The notes under the pieces: model-generated
Told to the model about the DNA's origin: nothing
What the model saw: only the letters and a program-made list of their open reading frames with translations
The model's database searches: none
Position numbers and translations under genes: made by a program
Assembly: GCF_007830735.1 (NCBI RefSeq)
Contig: NZ_VLLN01000004.1
Coordinates: forward strand, 1 to 64,000
Reading direction: 5' to 3'
DNA: 64,000 bases
From: Geobacter argillaceus
GTDB taxonomy: Bacteria; Desulfobacterota; Desulfuromonadia; Geobacterales; DSM-12255
Part shown: positions 35,050-43,072 of the stretch, piece after piece
Numbering within the stretch: the first letter of the stretch is position 1
How the letters are laid out: the number at the start of each line of letters is the position of its first letter

Positions 35050-36102
35050 TCAGTGCTCCTTTCTGTTTTTGCGCGTCAGGAACCGGAAGGTACCGTGGCC
35101 AACCGGCATCATCAGGCCACCGACGAGGATCAGGGCTCCAATGATGTTCAGCGGGGTACTCCGCGTGGAACCGAGCATGTAGAAGTCGGGCGTGCCGTAC
35201 AGGATGTCCAGAATGGCCCCTTTTTCCACGGCCACCCGGGTGTACGAGCCGTCCTTTTCGGGGAAGGATACATAACTGGTCTGCATTGCCTGCGGGCCTG
35301 AGGCATGGCAGAAGGTGCAGTCCCAGCGGTTTTCCATGATTTGATAGCTGTGGGTCACCACTTCCGGGGTCATCATCCCCCAGAGTCGCATATCTTTCGA
35401 CCGGGCGTCAGCGTTGAAGTTTCTCAGTTCCTTGAGGGATATCAAGCCATCACCGTTTTTGTCGATCAGGCTCTTGAGCTCGCGGTTGGCGGGCAACAGC
35501 CTGGAGAGCTCTTCACGGGTGGCAATCTTGAATTCGCTGTGCTGTTCACCAGATTTTCGATTTTCTATGAACATGGTGATGACATAGTTCTTCGAGCCGG
35601 TGTGGCAGGTGATACACGGCATGGCATCAATGTGAAGGTCAGCCTGGGGGAGCCACTTGGTGTGGCTCTGAATGGTTTTCCTGGCGTCGTGGCACCGTGC
35701 ACAGTGGGCGTTCATCTCATCCCCTGACACAGAGACCGACGCCTTTACCTCGTGGGGGTTGTGACAGTCGGCACAGGCCGCCTTGGTGCCGTGAACGCTG
35801 CGGGAATACTCGGCCTGAACCGGCGCATGGCATTCTTTGCAGGTAGCCTTCGACGGGATTGCACCATCGTACGGATGATTCGCCGATACCTTGTCGTGGC
35901 AGGCAGGACAGCCTATGACGGCATGGGTTGTGCCGGCGAACTTGGCAGGGTCCACGTAGAAGCGTTCCCCTTTTTCCGCGATCGATTTCTGGCCGTGACA
36001 GCTCAAGCATCTCCCATTATGCTGGCTGGCAGCAGTTGCCGGCCCCGCGAGTGCCATCAGTGCCGCCAGGCTGAGCAGTATGGTGCTGGTTGCGATGTTC
36101 AC
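35050..36102 (-). CDS. cbcA: Heptaheme c-type cytochrome with EF-hand and C-terminal anchor (CbcA-like)
   Basis: 350 residues, GTG start with GGAGGG upstream. Signal peptide to about residue 25; seven CxxCH motifs (CLSCH, CPACH, CKECH, CADCH, CARCH, CITCH, CTFCH), matching the seven-heme CbcA of the Cbc5 complex. Between hemes 6 and 7 lies a canonical EF-hand loop, [12 protein letters not shown] (residues 214-225), which suggests calcium binding. A C-terminal helix (about 318-335) anchors the protein in the membrane beside CbcB. It would carry electrons from the cytochrome b into the periplasm. Confidence 0.87.
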   Translation of the reverse strand: MNIATSTILLSLAALMALAGPATAASQHNGRCLSCHGQKSIAEKGERFYVDPAKFAGTTHAVIGCPACHDKVSANHPYDGAIPSKATCKECHAPVQAEYSRSVHGTKAACADCHNPHEVKASVSVSGDEMNAHCARCHDARKTIQSHTKWLPQADLHIDAMPCITCHTGSKNYVITMFIENRKSGEQHSEFKIATREELSRLLPANRELKSLIDKNGDGLISLKELRNFNADARSKDMRLWGMMTPEVVTHSYQIMENRWDCTFCHASGPQAMQTSYVSFPEKDGSYTRVAVEKGAILDILYGTPDFYMLGSTRSTPLNIIGALILVGGLMMPVGHGTFRFLTRKNRKEH

Positions 36103-36136
36103 GTTATCCCTCCTTTTCCGTGTCTATTGATGGTTG

Positions 36137-36382
36137 TTACCGTGTGGTATCGCGGGCAGCACGGGGCTCTTGAGTTCCATGGCCGTTATTCGCCGCTCTC
36201 CCCCCTGGATTGAGGAGGAATTTGCAGGCCCTTAACGCCTGGGGAATGATGATGAGGGAGCAGTAACCGATAAAAACCCAAAACGCTATTCCCCATGTTC
36301 CATTCGCCGAGCCTTCTGCGGCGAAAGCCGTTTCGCCGCTCATTGCAACGAAGAGTGCTGAGGTTAAAATTTGCTTGATCAT
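36137..36382 (-). CDS. Small single-helix membrane protein C of a three-member family
   Basis: 81 residues from ATG 36382. Signal-peptide-like start (MIKQILTSALFVAMSGETAFA), then one strongly hydrophobic helix, IAFWVFIGYCSLIIIPQALRA, given here as FWVFIGYCSLIIIPQ, then a polar basic tail (GTQEPRAARDTTR). It shares the core pattern W-x-F-I-G-[FY]-x-[AS]-L-I-I-x-x-Q with the proteins at 36411 and 37116. No cofactor motif. It lies directly before cbcA, in the same direction. Function unknown; a small accessory subunit of the Cbc complex is a guess. Confidence 0.7.
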   Translation of the reverse strand: MIKQILTSALFVAMSGETAFAAEGSANGTWGIAFWVFIGYCSLIIIPQALRACKFLLNPGGRAANNGHGTQEPRAARDTTR

Positions 36383-36410
36383 GGCAACCCCCGTTGAATA
36401 TTCTCGCCAC

Positions 36411-36644
36411 CTATTTGTTAACTGGTTGGGGAACTTCTTCCTTTTGCTTGCCAAAGGCCTTGGCAAATCCAAGGGCGACCATTATTGCCGGAACGAGCTG
36501 GGCAACGATGATCAAGGCGCAAAATCCCAGAAAAATCCAAACGAACAGGCCGCTGTTGTCTTCGCGAGCCCCGGTTGCCGCAAACGCTGTAGATGCGGAG
36601 CCGATAAGCATTGCCATAGTGTTTCCCGGAGTTGTGGTTTTCAT
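36411..36644 (-). CDS. Small single-helix membrane protein B of a three-member family
   Basis: 77 residues, ATG 36644 with GAGG upstream. Signal-like N terminus (..MLIGSASTAFA), acidic linker (REDNSG), then the helix VWIFLGFCALIIVAQLVPA and a Lys-rich tail (KAFGKQKEEVPQ). The helix is the closest match to the one in the 37116 gene (both contain ALIIV-x-QLVPA). No other domain. Lies between the receiver gene and protein C. Confidence 0.72.
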   Translation of the reverse strand: MKTTTPGNTMAMLIGSASTAFAATGAREDNSGLFVWIFLGFCALIIVAQLVPAIMVALGFAKAFGKQKEEVPQPVNK

Positions 36645-36682
36645 GGCATCCTCCCTATTTCCCCTTGGTTAGGCGCCTCATC

Positions 36683-37066
36683 CTAGCGATGGGCCGCGTG
36701 ATCGTTGTTCATGTTCTGAACTGCGCACTGAACCGCTTGGCAAATCTCATCCGTATCCTGTTTCAGTGCGTGGTAGAAGATCCCTTCACGGCGGACCTTG
36801 CGGATGGCCGGAAGGGGGATTTCGTCAGATACCAGGATGATGGTCAGGTCCCTATTGCATTTTTTCAGGAGCGGAATCAGGTCTCCGGCGGCTAACTCGT
36901 CGAATTCGTTGCCGAGAATGACGATCTGTGCCGTCCTTTTCAGGATTCCATGCAGAGCGTTGGCTGCGGAGCTTGTCACGGTTACGGTATAACCCGCATC
37001 TATCAATAGATCAGCGATCTGCTTGCGGACATCGATGTCCTGTTCGGCAATCATCAGTCCTTCCAT
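36683..37066 (-). CDS. Degenerate response-regulator receiver protein
   Basis: 127 residues from ATG 37066 (GGGAGCTGCC upstream). The receiver fold is recognisable: MEGLMIAEQDIDVRKQIADLL, visible as LMIAEQDIDVRKQIADLL, then YTVTVTSSAANALHGIL, IVILGNEFDEL, LTIILVSDE and YHALKQD (the conserved Lys). At the phospho-acceptor strand, where VILD is expected, the sequence is VILGNEFD, so the Asp is displaced or lost. No output domain. It is embedded among three small membrane protein genes and precedes the cbcA/cbcB genes, so it may have a protein-binding rather than phosphorelay role. Confidence 0.72.
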   Translation of the reverse strand: MEGLMIAEQDIDVRKQIADLLIDAGYTVTVTSSAANALHGILKRTAQIVILGNEFDELAAGDLIPLLKKCNRDLTIILVSDEIPLPAIRKVRREGIFYHALKQDTDEICQAVQCAVQNMNNDHAAHR

Positions 37067-37115
37067 GGTGGCAGCTCCCTTCATGTGCCGGGTTCCCGAC
37101 AGGTTGGAGTTGTTG

Positions 37116-37364
37116 TTACTCCTGCTGCTCATCTTTGTCAGCCGATGCCATGGCGGTCTTCTTTGCTGTTGCCGAAAATAGCCCTTTCAGCATGGAGCCG
37201 AAGAGCACGGTGGCGGGAACTAACTGAAATACGATAATCAGGGCACCAAAACCGATAAACAGGGTCCACAGCCACCCTCCCTGGTCGTTGGTGCTGCCAT
37301 CCGCAAAGGCGTTTGCCGCGAGAACCAGGGTAATCGCTATCGTGTTGACAAGAGACCTTTTCAT
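37116..37364 (-). CDS. Small single-helix membrane protein A of a three-member family
   Basis: 82 residues, ATG 37364 with GGGAGG upstream. Signal peptide (MKRSLVNTIAITLVLAANAFA), short polar segment (DGSTNDQGG), then helix WLWTLFIGFGALIIVFQL and VPATVLFG, and a charged tail (TAMASADKDEQQE). First gene after the sigma-54 promoter at 37413. It is clearly related to the proteins at 36411 and 36137 by the G-F-x-A-L-I-I-V-x-Q-L-V-P-A core. Confidence 0.75.
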   Translation of the reverse strand: MKRSLVNTIAITLVLAANAFADGSTNDQGGWLWTLFIGFGALIIVFQLVPATVLFGSMLKGLFSATAKKTAMASADKDEQQE

Positions 37365-37412
37365 GACGTCCTCCCGCTCACCCCAAAATTCTTACCCATT
37401 GGTCTTATCCTT

Positions 37413-37428
37413 AGCAGTGATCATACCA
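37413..37428 (-). promoter_or_regulatory. Candidate sigma-54 promoter of the small-protein/cbcAB operon
   Basis: On the reverse strand TGGTATGATCACTGCT matches the -24/-12 consensus TGGCACG-N4-TTGCT at 9 of 12 defined positions. The invariant GG and GC are separated by exactly 10 bases. It lies 49 bases before the gene at 37364 and faces away from a sigma-54 activator gene at 37803. Confidence 0.65.
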
Positions 37429-37469
37429 GTGCAATAATTTATTTATTAAAAAAATATAACTAAATGAAA

Positions 37470-37494
37470 AACAAGTTGTTATTTTGTTCGAACA
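37470..37494. promoter_or_regulatory. Palindromes upstream of the sigma-54 promoter (possible activator sites)
   Basis: AACAAGTTGTT (37470-37480, dyad around G) and TGTTCGAACA (37485-37494, perfect 10-base palindrome) lie 45-80 bases upstream of the candidate sigma-54 promoter, a usual distance for an enhancer-binding protein. The surrounding 37365-37802 gap is AT-rich and shows nothing else recognisable. Confidence 0.45.
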
Positions 37495-37802
37495 TCCGGA
37501 GGAAAAGGCGGAATGAAGGTTCGTGTGTATCTGTAATGTATACAGGAATTTAGGTGAGGGGGTGGGGCAGGGAGGGATACCCTTTCTCAACCAGCTTGAA
37601 TTGCGCAGTTTTTTGAATTTTTGTGAGTGTATGATAAATCATGCACCTGAGTTGAAACGAATCGGCAAGCGCTTCTGTCATGACAAATCAGCCAGTTCTG
37701 GCTGTATGGTGTGAAAATAATGATTAAAAAATGTTCAGTTATGTGGTAGGCTAAGTACAATAAATTGTGGAGCCTTATACCCGCTGACGCAGGGAGAAGA
37801 GA

Positions 37803-39215
37803 ATGGGAACTGTACGCATAATGGTGGTTGACGATGAGGCGGTGATCCGCGAGGGGCTCCGCCGTATACTTGAAGGCGAAGGTTTTATGGTCGAGACCAG
37901 TGCCAGCGGGCAATTGGCGTTGGAACGGCTTCTGGAGGTCGATTTCGATCTGGTGATTACCGATCTTAAGATGCCGGGCATGAGTGGCATGGAGGTTCTC
38001 GGGACCCTCCGGTCGCTTCGTCCCGACATCCCGGTCATCATGATCACCGGGTACGCCATGGTGGAGACCGCAGTGGAGGCAATGAAACACGGAGCTGCGG
38101 ACTACATTGCCAAGCCGTTCAAGCCGCAGGAGATTCTTGCCAAGGTGATCAGTGCCCTGGAAACGAGCACGACCAGTCTGGACGAGTCCTACCTGACAAA
38201 AGAGCTAAAGGACTCCCATGGCTTTGGCCTTTTCATTGGAGAGAGTCGGGAGATGCAGAAGGTTTACCGCCGCATCATGCAGGTCGCCCCGACGGACAGC
38301 ACGGTGCTGGTGACCGGCGATAGCGGAACCGGTAAGGAGCTGGTGGCCAAGGCCATTCACGCCAACAGCCAACGGCGGAACAATCCGTTTGTGGCGGTGG
38401 ATTGTACGTCGCTGGTGGAAAACCTGCTGGAGAGCGAACTGTTCGGACATGTCAAAGGTTCATTCACCGGGGCGATTCAGACCAAGACTGGTCTGTTCAA
38501 GGTGGCAGACGGTGGTACCCTGTTTTTGGACGAAGTGGCCAACATCAGCCTGACCACCCAGGCAAAGCTGCTCAGGGTGCTTCAGCAGCGGGAGGTTACC
38601 CCGATTGGCGGGACCAGCCCGATTCCCGTTGATATCCGTCTGGTGGCTGCAACGAACAGAAATTTGCGTGTCCTGGTACAAGACGGTACATTTCGGGAAG
38701 ATCTCTTCTTCCGGCTCAACATCATTCCCATCGAAATGCCCCTCTTGAGGAACCGCAAAGGGGACTTGCCGTTACTGGTACGGCACTTTCTGGTAAAATA
38801 TGCAGAAGAGATGGGTAAGGAGGTCCGCGGACTCGCTCCCGATGCCATGGCCGCCCTTGACCAGTACCAGTTTCCGGGTAACGTGCGGGAGTTGGAGAAT
38901 ATCATCCAGCGCGCCGTGGTCCTTGCTGAGGGTGAGATTATACGGCGAGCCGATCTGGAGCTTCTCGATGAGGAAGCAACCCTTCCCCGTTCAGGCAACT
39001 ACGTGCCGTATACAGCGGACCAGTTGAAGGAAAGCAAGCGACTTCTCAAGGAGCGGACCATTGAGCCCCTGGAAAAGGCTTTTGCTCTGCAGGCCTTGGA
39101 GCGGAATGACTGGAACATCACCAGGGCAGCCGAGGAAACCGGCATGCTGCGCCCCAATTTCCAGGCACTGATGAAGAAGCTCGGCATCTCGTCGCGGGGG
39201 TGCCAGAGCATCTGA
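37803..39215 (+). CDS. Sigma-54-dependent response regulator (NtrC family)
   Basis: 470 residues with three domains. An intact receiver (phospho-acceptor D54 in VITDLKMPGMSG, K104 in YIAKPFKP). An AAA+ domain with Walker A GDSGTGKE (172-179), the sigma-54 contact loop GSFTGA (219-224) and Walker B GGTLFLDEV. A C-terminal Fis-type HTH (NITRAAEETGMLRPNFQALMKKLG). It activates sigma-54 promoters on phosphorylation. No histidine kinase is adjacent, so the sensor is encoded elsewhere. The nearest sigma-54-like promoter is that of the divergent small-protein/cbcAB operon, the likely target. AGGGAGAAGAG precedes the ATG. Confidence 0.94.
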   Translation: MGTVRIMVVDDEAVIREGLRRILEGEGFMVETSASGQLALERLLEVDFDLVITDLKMPGMSGMEVLGTLRSLRPDIPVIMITGYAMVETAVEAMKHGAADYIAKPFKPQEILAKVISALETSTTSLDESYLTKELKDSHGFGLFIGESREMQKVYRRIMQVAPTDSTVLVTGDSGTGKELVAKAIHANSQRRNNPFVAVDCTSLVENLLESELFGHVKGSFTGAIQTKTGLFKVADGGTLFLDEVANISLTTQAKLLRVLQQREVTPIGGTSPIPVDIRLVAATNRNLRVLVQDGTFREDLFFRLNIIPIEMPLLRNRKGDLPLLVRHFLVKYAEEMGKEVRGLAPDAMAALDQYQFPGNVRELENIIQRAVVLAEGEIIRRADLELLDEEATLPRSGNYVPYTADQLKESKRLLKERTIEPLEKAFALQALERNDWNITRAAEETGMLRPNFQALMKKLGISSRGCQSI

Positions 39216-39251
39216 ATATGATTCATGCTGCCGTTTTAAATACGTAGCACA

Positions 39252-39290
39252 CAAAAGCAGCCCCCGGATGATCTCCGGGGGCTGCTTTTG
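39252..39290. terminator. Bidirectional terminator
   Basis: CAAAAGCAGCCCCCGGA (39252-39268) and its exact complement (39274-39290) form a 17-bp stem with T runs both ways, between the convergent regulator and ImcH-like genes. Confidence 0.9.
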
Positions 39291-39320
39291 TGTTGGCTGT
39301 ACGTCTTTTCGGGAAGCGGG

Positions 39321-40883
39321 TCAGTGCTTCTTGGCTTCACCGTGCTCAGCGGTTTTTCCCTCTCCAGGGACGTCGTGACCTTCTGCCATGTGACAGTCAC
39401 TGCAGTTGGTCCTGTTTATTTCGTCGCCGATATCCACCGGGTGGACAAAGTTCTTCGGCGTGGTACCGGCTGGGACGTTCTCCTGAACCTGCTTCAGGAT
39501 GGTATGACAGAGGTTGCAGTCCTTGGAGATGACTTTGCCTTCGGCATTCTTGTGCTTGCCGTCGTGGCAGCGGAAGCAGCCCGGCGTATAGAAATGGCCG
39601 ATGTGGTTCGGGTAGGTGCTCCATTTCACCTTCATGGCCGGGAAGAAGTTGCGCTCGTAAACATTCTTCACATGCTCAACTGCTTGATTGATGGCTGCAG
39701 CTTTTTCCTGGGCGACTTTAGGATACTGCTTGGCATAGTAGGCCGGAATTTCGCTGGCAATGGTGGCGAATCCTTCCTCTTTGGTCTTGTATGGCCGGTT
39801 CAGAATCTCCACGGCTACCTTCTTGATATAGGGGAGCGATGGGTCGATATGGCCGGAGACGAAGTTCATATCCATCTCTTCCGCCGGTGAATGGTAGATA
39901 TGGGTCGGCCTGTTGTGGCAGTCGGTGCAGTCCATGAGACGCTTCTTGCTGCTGGCAATCTGCTCCTTGGTGAGCGGGTTGTCGGTACTCATGTATTCGG
40001 TGATCTTGCCGTCATTACCGCTAACGGCGACATACGGGATGTCCAGCCGCTTCGGATCGCGGGAGATATAGTGAACTTCCCGGCCGATGTGCCAGTGGAT
40101 GCCCATGGCGTTAGGAGTCTTGGGGGTACCGCCAATCCGGATCAACAGGTCAATTTCCCGCGGCGTGTTTTGCTCGTTAGGGGCGTAATGGTAAAAGTTT
40201 TTCTGGCGTCCGGCATAGAATTTTGCCGGCCAGTGGCAATGTTCGCAGGTATCCCGGGCCGGGCGTAGGTTTTCGATCGGCGTTTCAATGGTTTCCGGGT
40301 AGGTGTGGAAGACTACGGCGTAGAGCTGCTTCATGCCGGAGATCTTTGCTTTCACGTACCAGGCAGCTCCGGGGCCGACGTGGCACTCGACGCATTTTAC
40401 CTTGGCATGGGGGGAGTTGCTCCAGGCGGTGTGCTCCGGAGTCATGACCGGATGGCAGAGCTCGCCGCAAAATGTGGTCGATTCGGTGAATTCATACCCC
40501 TTAATGGCAGCAACTGCGACTATGACCACAAACACGGCGGTTGCTACAACGAAGAAAATAAAAAGATGCCGTCTGGCCGGTTCATTCAGGTCGAGGCGGG
40601 GAAACTTCGGGATCTCCTCTTCAAGAGAAACCATCCCCTCTATAACTGCCTGACGTCGCTGGTTCCGTACCCGCCATGCCCCGATCGGTACCAGTAGAAG
40701 GCCGAAGATGAGCATTCCCGGGAAGATGAAATAGGTCATGATCCCCAGGTAGGCGTGTTCTACGCCGGTAATCACCTCAAGGGCGACGAAGCCGATGATC
40801 AGGCCGGTTGCGGTCAACGCCAGGATCATGCCGACAAGGCTGATCAGGTTCCAGGCGTATCCTGCTGTTTTGCGGATTGCCAT
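39321..40883 (-). CDS. imcH: NapC/NirT-family heptaheme inner-membrane cytochrome (ImcH-like)
   Basis: 520 residues, ATG with AAGGAG upstream. Three N-terminal hydrophobic segments (about 12-36, 46-70, 108-130), then a large periplasmic domain. Heme motifs: CGELCH followed by PVM (a CX3CH form with a likely Met ligand), CVECH, CEHCH, CTDCH, CFRCH, CNLCH and CSDCH, seven in all. ImcH of Geobacter sulfurreducens has this topology and heme number and is needed for reduction of high-potential acceptors. It oxidises menaquinol and passes electrons to periplasmic cytochromes. The histidine-rich end is HGEAKKH. The identity as ImcH rather than a paralogue is inferred from architecture. Confidence 0.78.
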   Translation of the reverse strand: MAIRKTAGYAWNLISLVGMILALTATGLIIGFVALEVITGVEHAYLGIMTYFIFPGMLIFGLLLVPIGAWRVRNQRRQAVIEGMVSLEEEIPKFPRLDLNEPARRHLFIFFVVATAVFVVIVAVAAIKGYEFTESTTFCGELCHPVMTPEHTAWSNSPHAKVKCVECHVGPGAAWYVKAKISGMKQLYAVVFHTYPETIETPIENLRPARDTCEHCHWPAKFYAGRQKNFYHYAPNEQNTPREIDLLIRIGGTPKTPNAMGIHWHIGREVHYISRDPKRLDIPYVAVSGNDGKITEYMSTDNPLTKEQIASSKKRLMDCTDCHNRPTHIYHSPAEEMDMNFVSGHIDPSLPYIKKVAVEILNRPYKTKEEGFATIASEIPAYYAKQYPKVAQEKAAAINQAVEHVKNVYERNFFPAMKVKWSTYPNHIGHFYTPGCFRCHDGKHKNAEGKVISKDCNLCHTILKQVQENVPAGTTPKNFVHPVDIGDEINRTNCSDCHMAEGHDVPGEGKTAEHGEAKKH

Positions 40884-41480
40884 AACTTCTCCTTCATTTG
40901 TAATCTAAAATAATCAGGATTCTGAATAAACAAGGAGACAATAACTACCCCAAATGAGCCATTTTGTCAAAAAATTTGGAGAAAAGTGTAACGGGATGTT
41001 TTTTGTTGCGCAATTCGGAAACGGTGAGCTTGATCCGAACATATTGTTTTTCTGTGAATGTAAAAGAGATTGCTTTGGTGGATAGCTTTTGCAATTATAA
41101 TTAAATTAAGGTGTTAGCTCTTAAGTGGCCTTGGCGGTCAGGCTGTTTTTCCCTTTGGTCGGACGGTGTCCCGGTGGGCATTCATTCGCGATATAACTTT
41201 TTATTGTAACAATGTTCTAAATTAGTATATAGATGTAATGGCGCATCAATCATCGTTTCCAGCTGAATCTGCTTGTTGAATTATCTGGGCACAATTCGCA
41301 ATTCGTAGATTGATAAAATACTATATAGGTTTAAACTTCGTTGAACGATTTGGGCATGAACTCTCTGGAAATACTTTCTTTTAAGCAGGTAACCGGAATC
41401 CGCTACGGTTATGACGCAAGAGGCAAGACCGCTCGTTAATCACCGAGCGGTCATTTGTGCAGTACTCCTTTGAGGTGCCG
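40884..41480. other. Long divergent intergenic region between imcH and the first NrfD module
   Basis: About 600 bases, AT-rich between 40900 and 41350, where promoters of both directions should lie. No sigma-54 site with correct GG-N10-GC spacing was found. The last 100 bases (41385-41453) contain possible RNA structure: AACCG/CGGTT around 41391-41410 and a perfect 9-bp hairpin GACCGCTCG/CGAGCGGTC (41427-41452), just before the cytochrome start. Confidence 0.6.
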
Positions 41481-42098
41481 ATGAAGACGCAGAATCCTAC
41501 TTGCCGCCTGCTGGTTCTTTTCACCGTGCTATTGGTGCTGTTTCTGTCTGCCACCCTGAGCACTGCGGCCAAGGGAAAAAACTTCGACCATTCAGGGAAA
41601 CAATTTGCTACCGAAAAAACAGCAGCCGAACAACTCCGCACCTACGACATAAAGAACCGACCGCCGGAGAAGAGCTATCCCGTGCCGCGCCCTCCCTTTT
41701 CCGACGATTTGGTCTTCCCCTGCACCCAGTGCCATGCTCGCTTGCAGCCTCCTAATGCGAAGCGCCGGGTCTTGACCGAGTGGCACACTGATATCGTTCT
41801 GCATCACGCCGAAAGCCAACGCTGGTGTTTGGACTGCCACAACCTGAAAAACCGCGACAAATTGCGACTGGTCTCCGGCGAACTGATCGACTTTACCGAA
41901 TCATATCGGTTGTGCGGCCAATGTCATGGTGACAAGTTCCGCGACTGGAAGGTTGGTGTCCATGGCAAAAGAACGGGCTACTGGAACGGCGATAAGCAAT
42001 ACCTTCTCTGCGTCCACTGTCACAATCCGCACGACCCGAAGTTCAAACCGCTCAAACCTCTGCCGCCGCCGGAACGACCGGGCAACACACGGCGCTGA
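41481..42098 (+). CDS. Secreted tetraheme c-type cytochrome of NrfD module 1
   Basis: 205 residues from ATG 41481 (GAGGTG upstream; the in-frame GTG at 41457 is less likely). A signal peptide (CRLLVLFTVLLVLFLSATLSTAA) precedes four CxxCH motifs: CTQCH, CLDCH, CGQCH, CVHCH. A proline-rich end (KPLPPPERPGN) follows. The next two genes encode a ferredoxin-like Fe-S subunit and an NrfD-type quinol-binding membrane subunit. The three resemble the Cbc complexes of Geobacter in which a tetraheme cytochrome, an Fe-S protein and an NrfD protein form a menaquinol:cytochrome oxidoreductase. Confidence 0.87.
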   Translation: MKTQNPTCRLLVLFTVLLVLFLSATLSTAAKGKNFDHSGKQFATEKTAAEQLRTYDIKNRPPEKSYPVPRPPFSDDLVFPCTQCHARLQPPNAKRRVLTEWHTDIVLHHAESQRWCLDCHNLKNRDKLRLVSGELIDFTESYRLCGQCHGDKFRDWKVGVHGKRTGYWNGDKQYLLCVHCHNPHDPKFKPLKPLPPPERPGNTRR

Positions 42099-42127
42099 TC
42101 GGAACCTGTTTCCGTGGAGTTGGATTC

Positions 42128-43054
42128 ATGTCAGATATTCAGAAGCGCGCTATGCACGTCCGGCAACAGTCACGCCGAAAGTTCCTGAAAGGTCTGGCAA
42201 CCGGTGTAGGTTTTCTGCTGTTGCCAGGCAGGGATGCGTCGGCTTCGGTGTGGGAGGAGTTCTTCCAGAAACATTTTCGGGAACTCTCCAGAGATGAGGT
42301 CAAGAGCGTTATCGCCCGCCTCGAAAAGGAGTACAGTCGGCAGTATGGCAAACAGGTCACGGTCAAGACAACTCCGCCTATCGAGGGGGTTCTTTACGGC
42401 TACGGACTTGATCTCTCCCGCTGCATTGGCTGTCGGCGCTGCGTCTATGCCTGCGTGAAGGAGAACAACCAGTCGCGCAGCCCGCAGATTCACTGGATCA
42501 GGGTCCTGGAGCTGGACAAGGAAAAAGGGGTCGATCTGTCCCATGCCGAACACTATTACAACCCTGTAGAGGTTCCTCAAAAGGGGCATTTCTATATGCC
42601 CGTCCAGTGTCAGCAATGTGAAAAACCGCCCTGCACCAAGGTCTGTCCGGTGCAAGCGACCTGGAAGGAGAACGATGGGATTGTCGTTGTCGATTACAAC
42701 TGGTGCATCGGTTGCCGTTACTGCATGGCGGCCTGCCCCTATGGTGCCAGGCATTTCAACTGGACCAAGCCCGGCCTTCCGGCAAAAGAAATGAATCAGA
42801 ACACCCACTACCTCGGCAATCGTCCACGCCCCAAAGGAGTGGTGGAAAAATGTACGTTCTGTATCCAGCGCACCCGTGAGCAGCCGGGCCGTTATCCTGC
42901 CTGCGAGGAGGCCTGCCCCGTCGGTGCCCGCAAGTTTGGCAACCTGCTTGATCCTGAGAGCGAAATGCGCTACCTGATTGAGAACAAGAGGGTTTTTGTT
43001 TTCAAGGAAGATCTTAACACACAGCCAAAGTTCTACTATTTTTACGCGACCTGA
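42128..43054 (+). CDS. Four-cluster [4Fe-4S] ferredoxin subunit of NrfD module 1
   Basis: 308 residues. A Tat-like signal (SRRKFLKGLATGVGFLL, residues about 15-33) suggests export folded. Four cluster motifs of the DmsB/HybA type: CIGCRRCVYAC, CQQCEKPPCTKVCP, CIGCRYCMAACP and CTFCIQRTREQPGRYPAC with ..EEACP. The chain would link the NrfD quinol site to the tetraheme cytochrome in the periplasm. No catalytic molybdopterin subunit is encoded nearby, so this is an electron-transfer unit, not a complete reductase. GGAG lies 12 bases before the ATG. Confidence 0.9.
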   Translation: MSDIQKRAMHVRQQSRRKFLKGLATGVGFLLLPGRDASASVWEEFFQKHFRELSRDEVKSVIARLEKEYSRQYGKQVTVKTTPPIEGVLYGYGLDLSRCIGCRRCVYACVKENNQSRSPQIHWIRVLELDKEKGVDLSHAEHYYNPVEVPQKGHFYMPVQCQQCEKPPCTKVCPVQATWKENDGIVVVDYNWCIGCRYCMAACPYGARHFNWTKPGLPAKEMNQNTHYLGNRPRPKGVVEKCTFCIQRTREQPGRYPACEEACPVGARKFGNLLDPESEMRYLIENKRVFVFKEDLNTQPKFYYFYAT

Positions 43055-43072
43055 CCGTCCCGGGAAACAACT

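Noticed and set aside
40970-41340. Possible sigma-54 promoter near GGGCACAATTCGC before the first NrfD module
   Set aside because: GG and GC are 8 bases apart instead of 10, so the element cannot fit the -24/-12 spacing.
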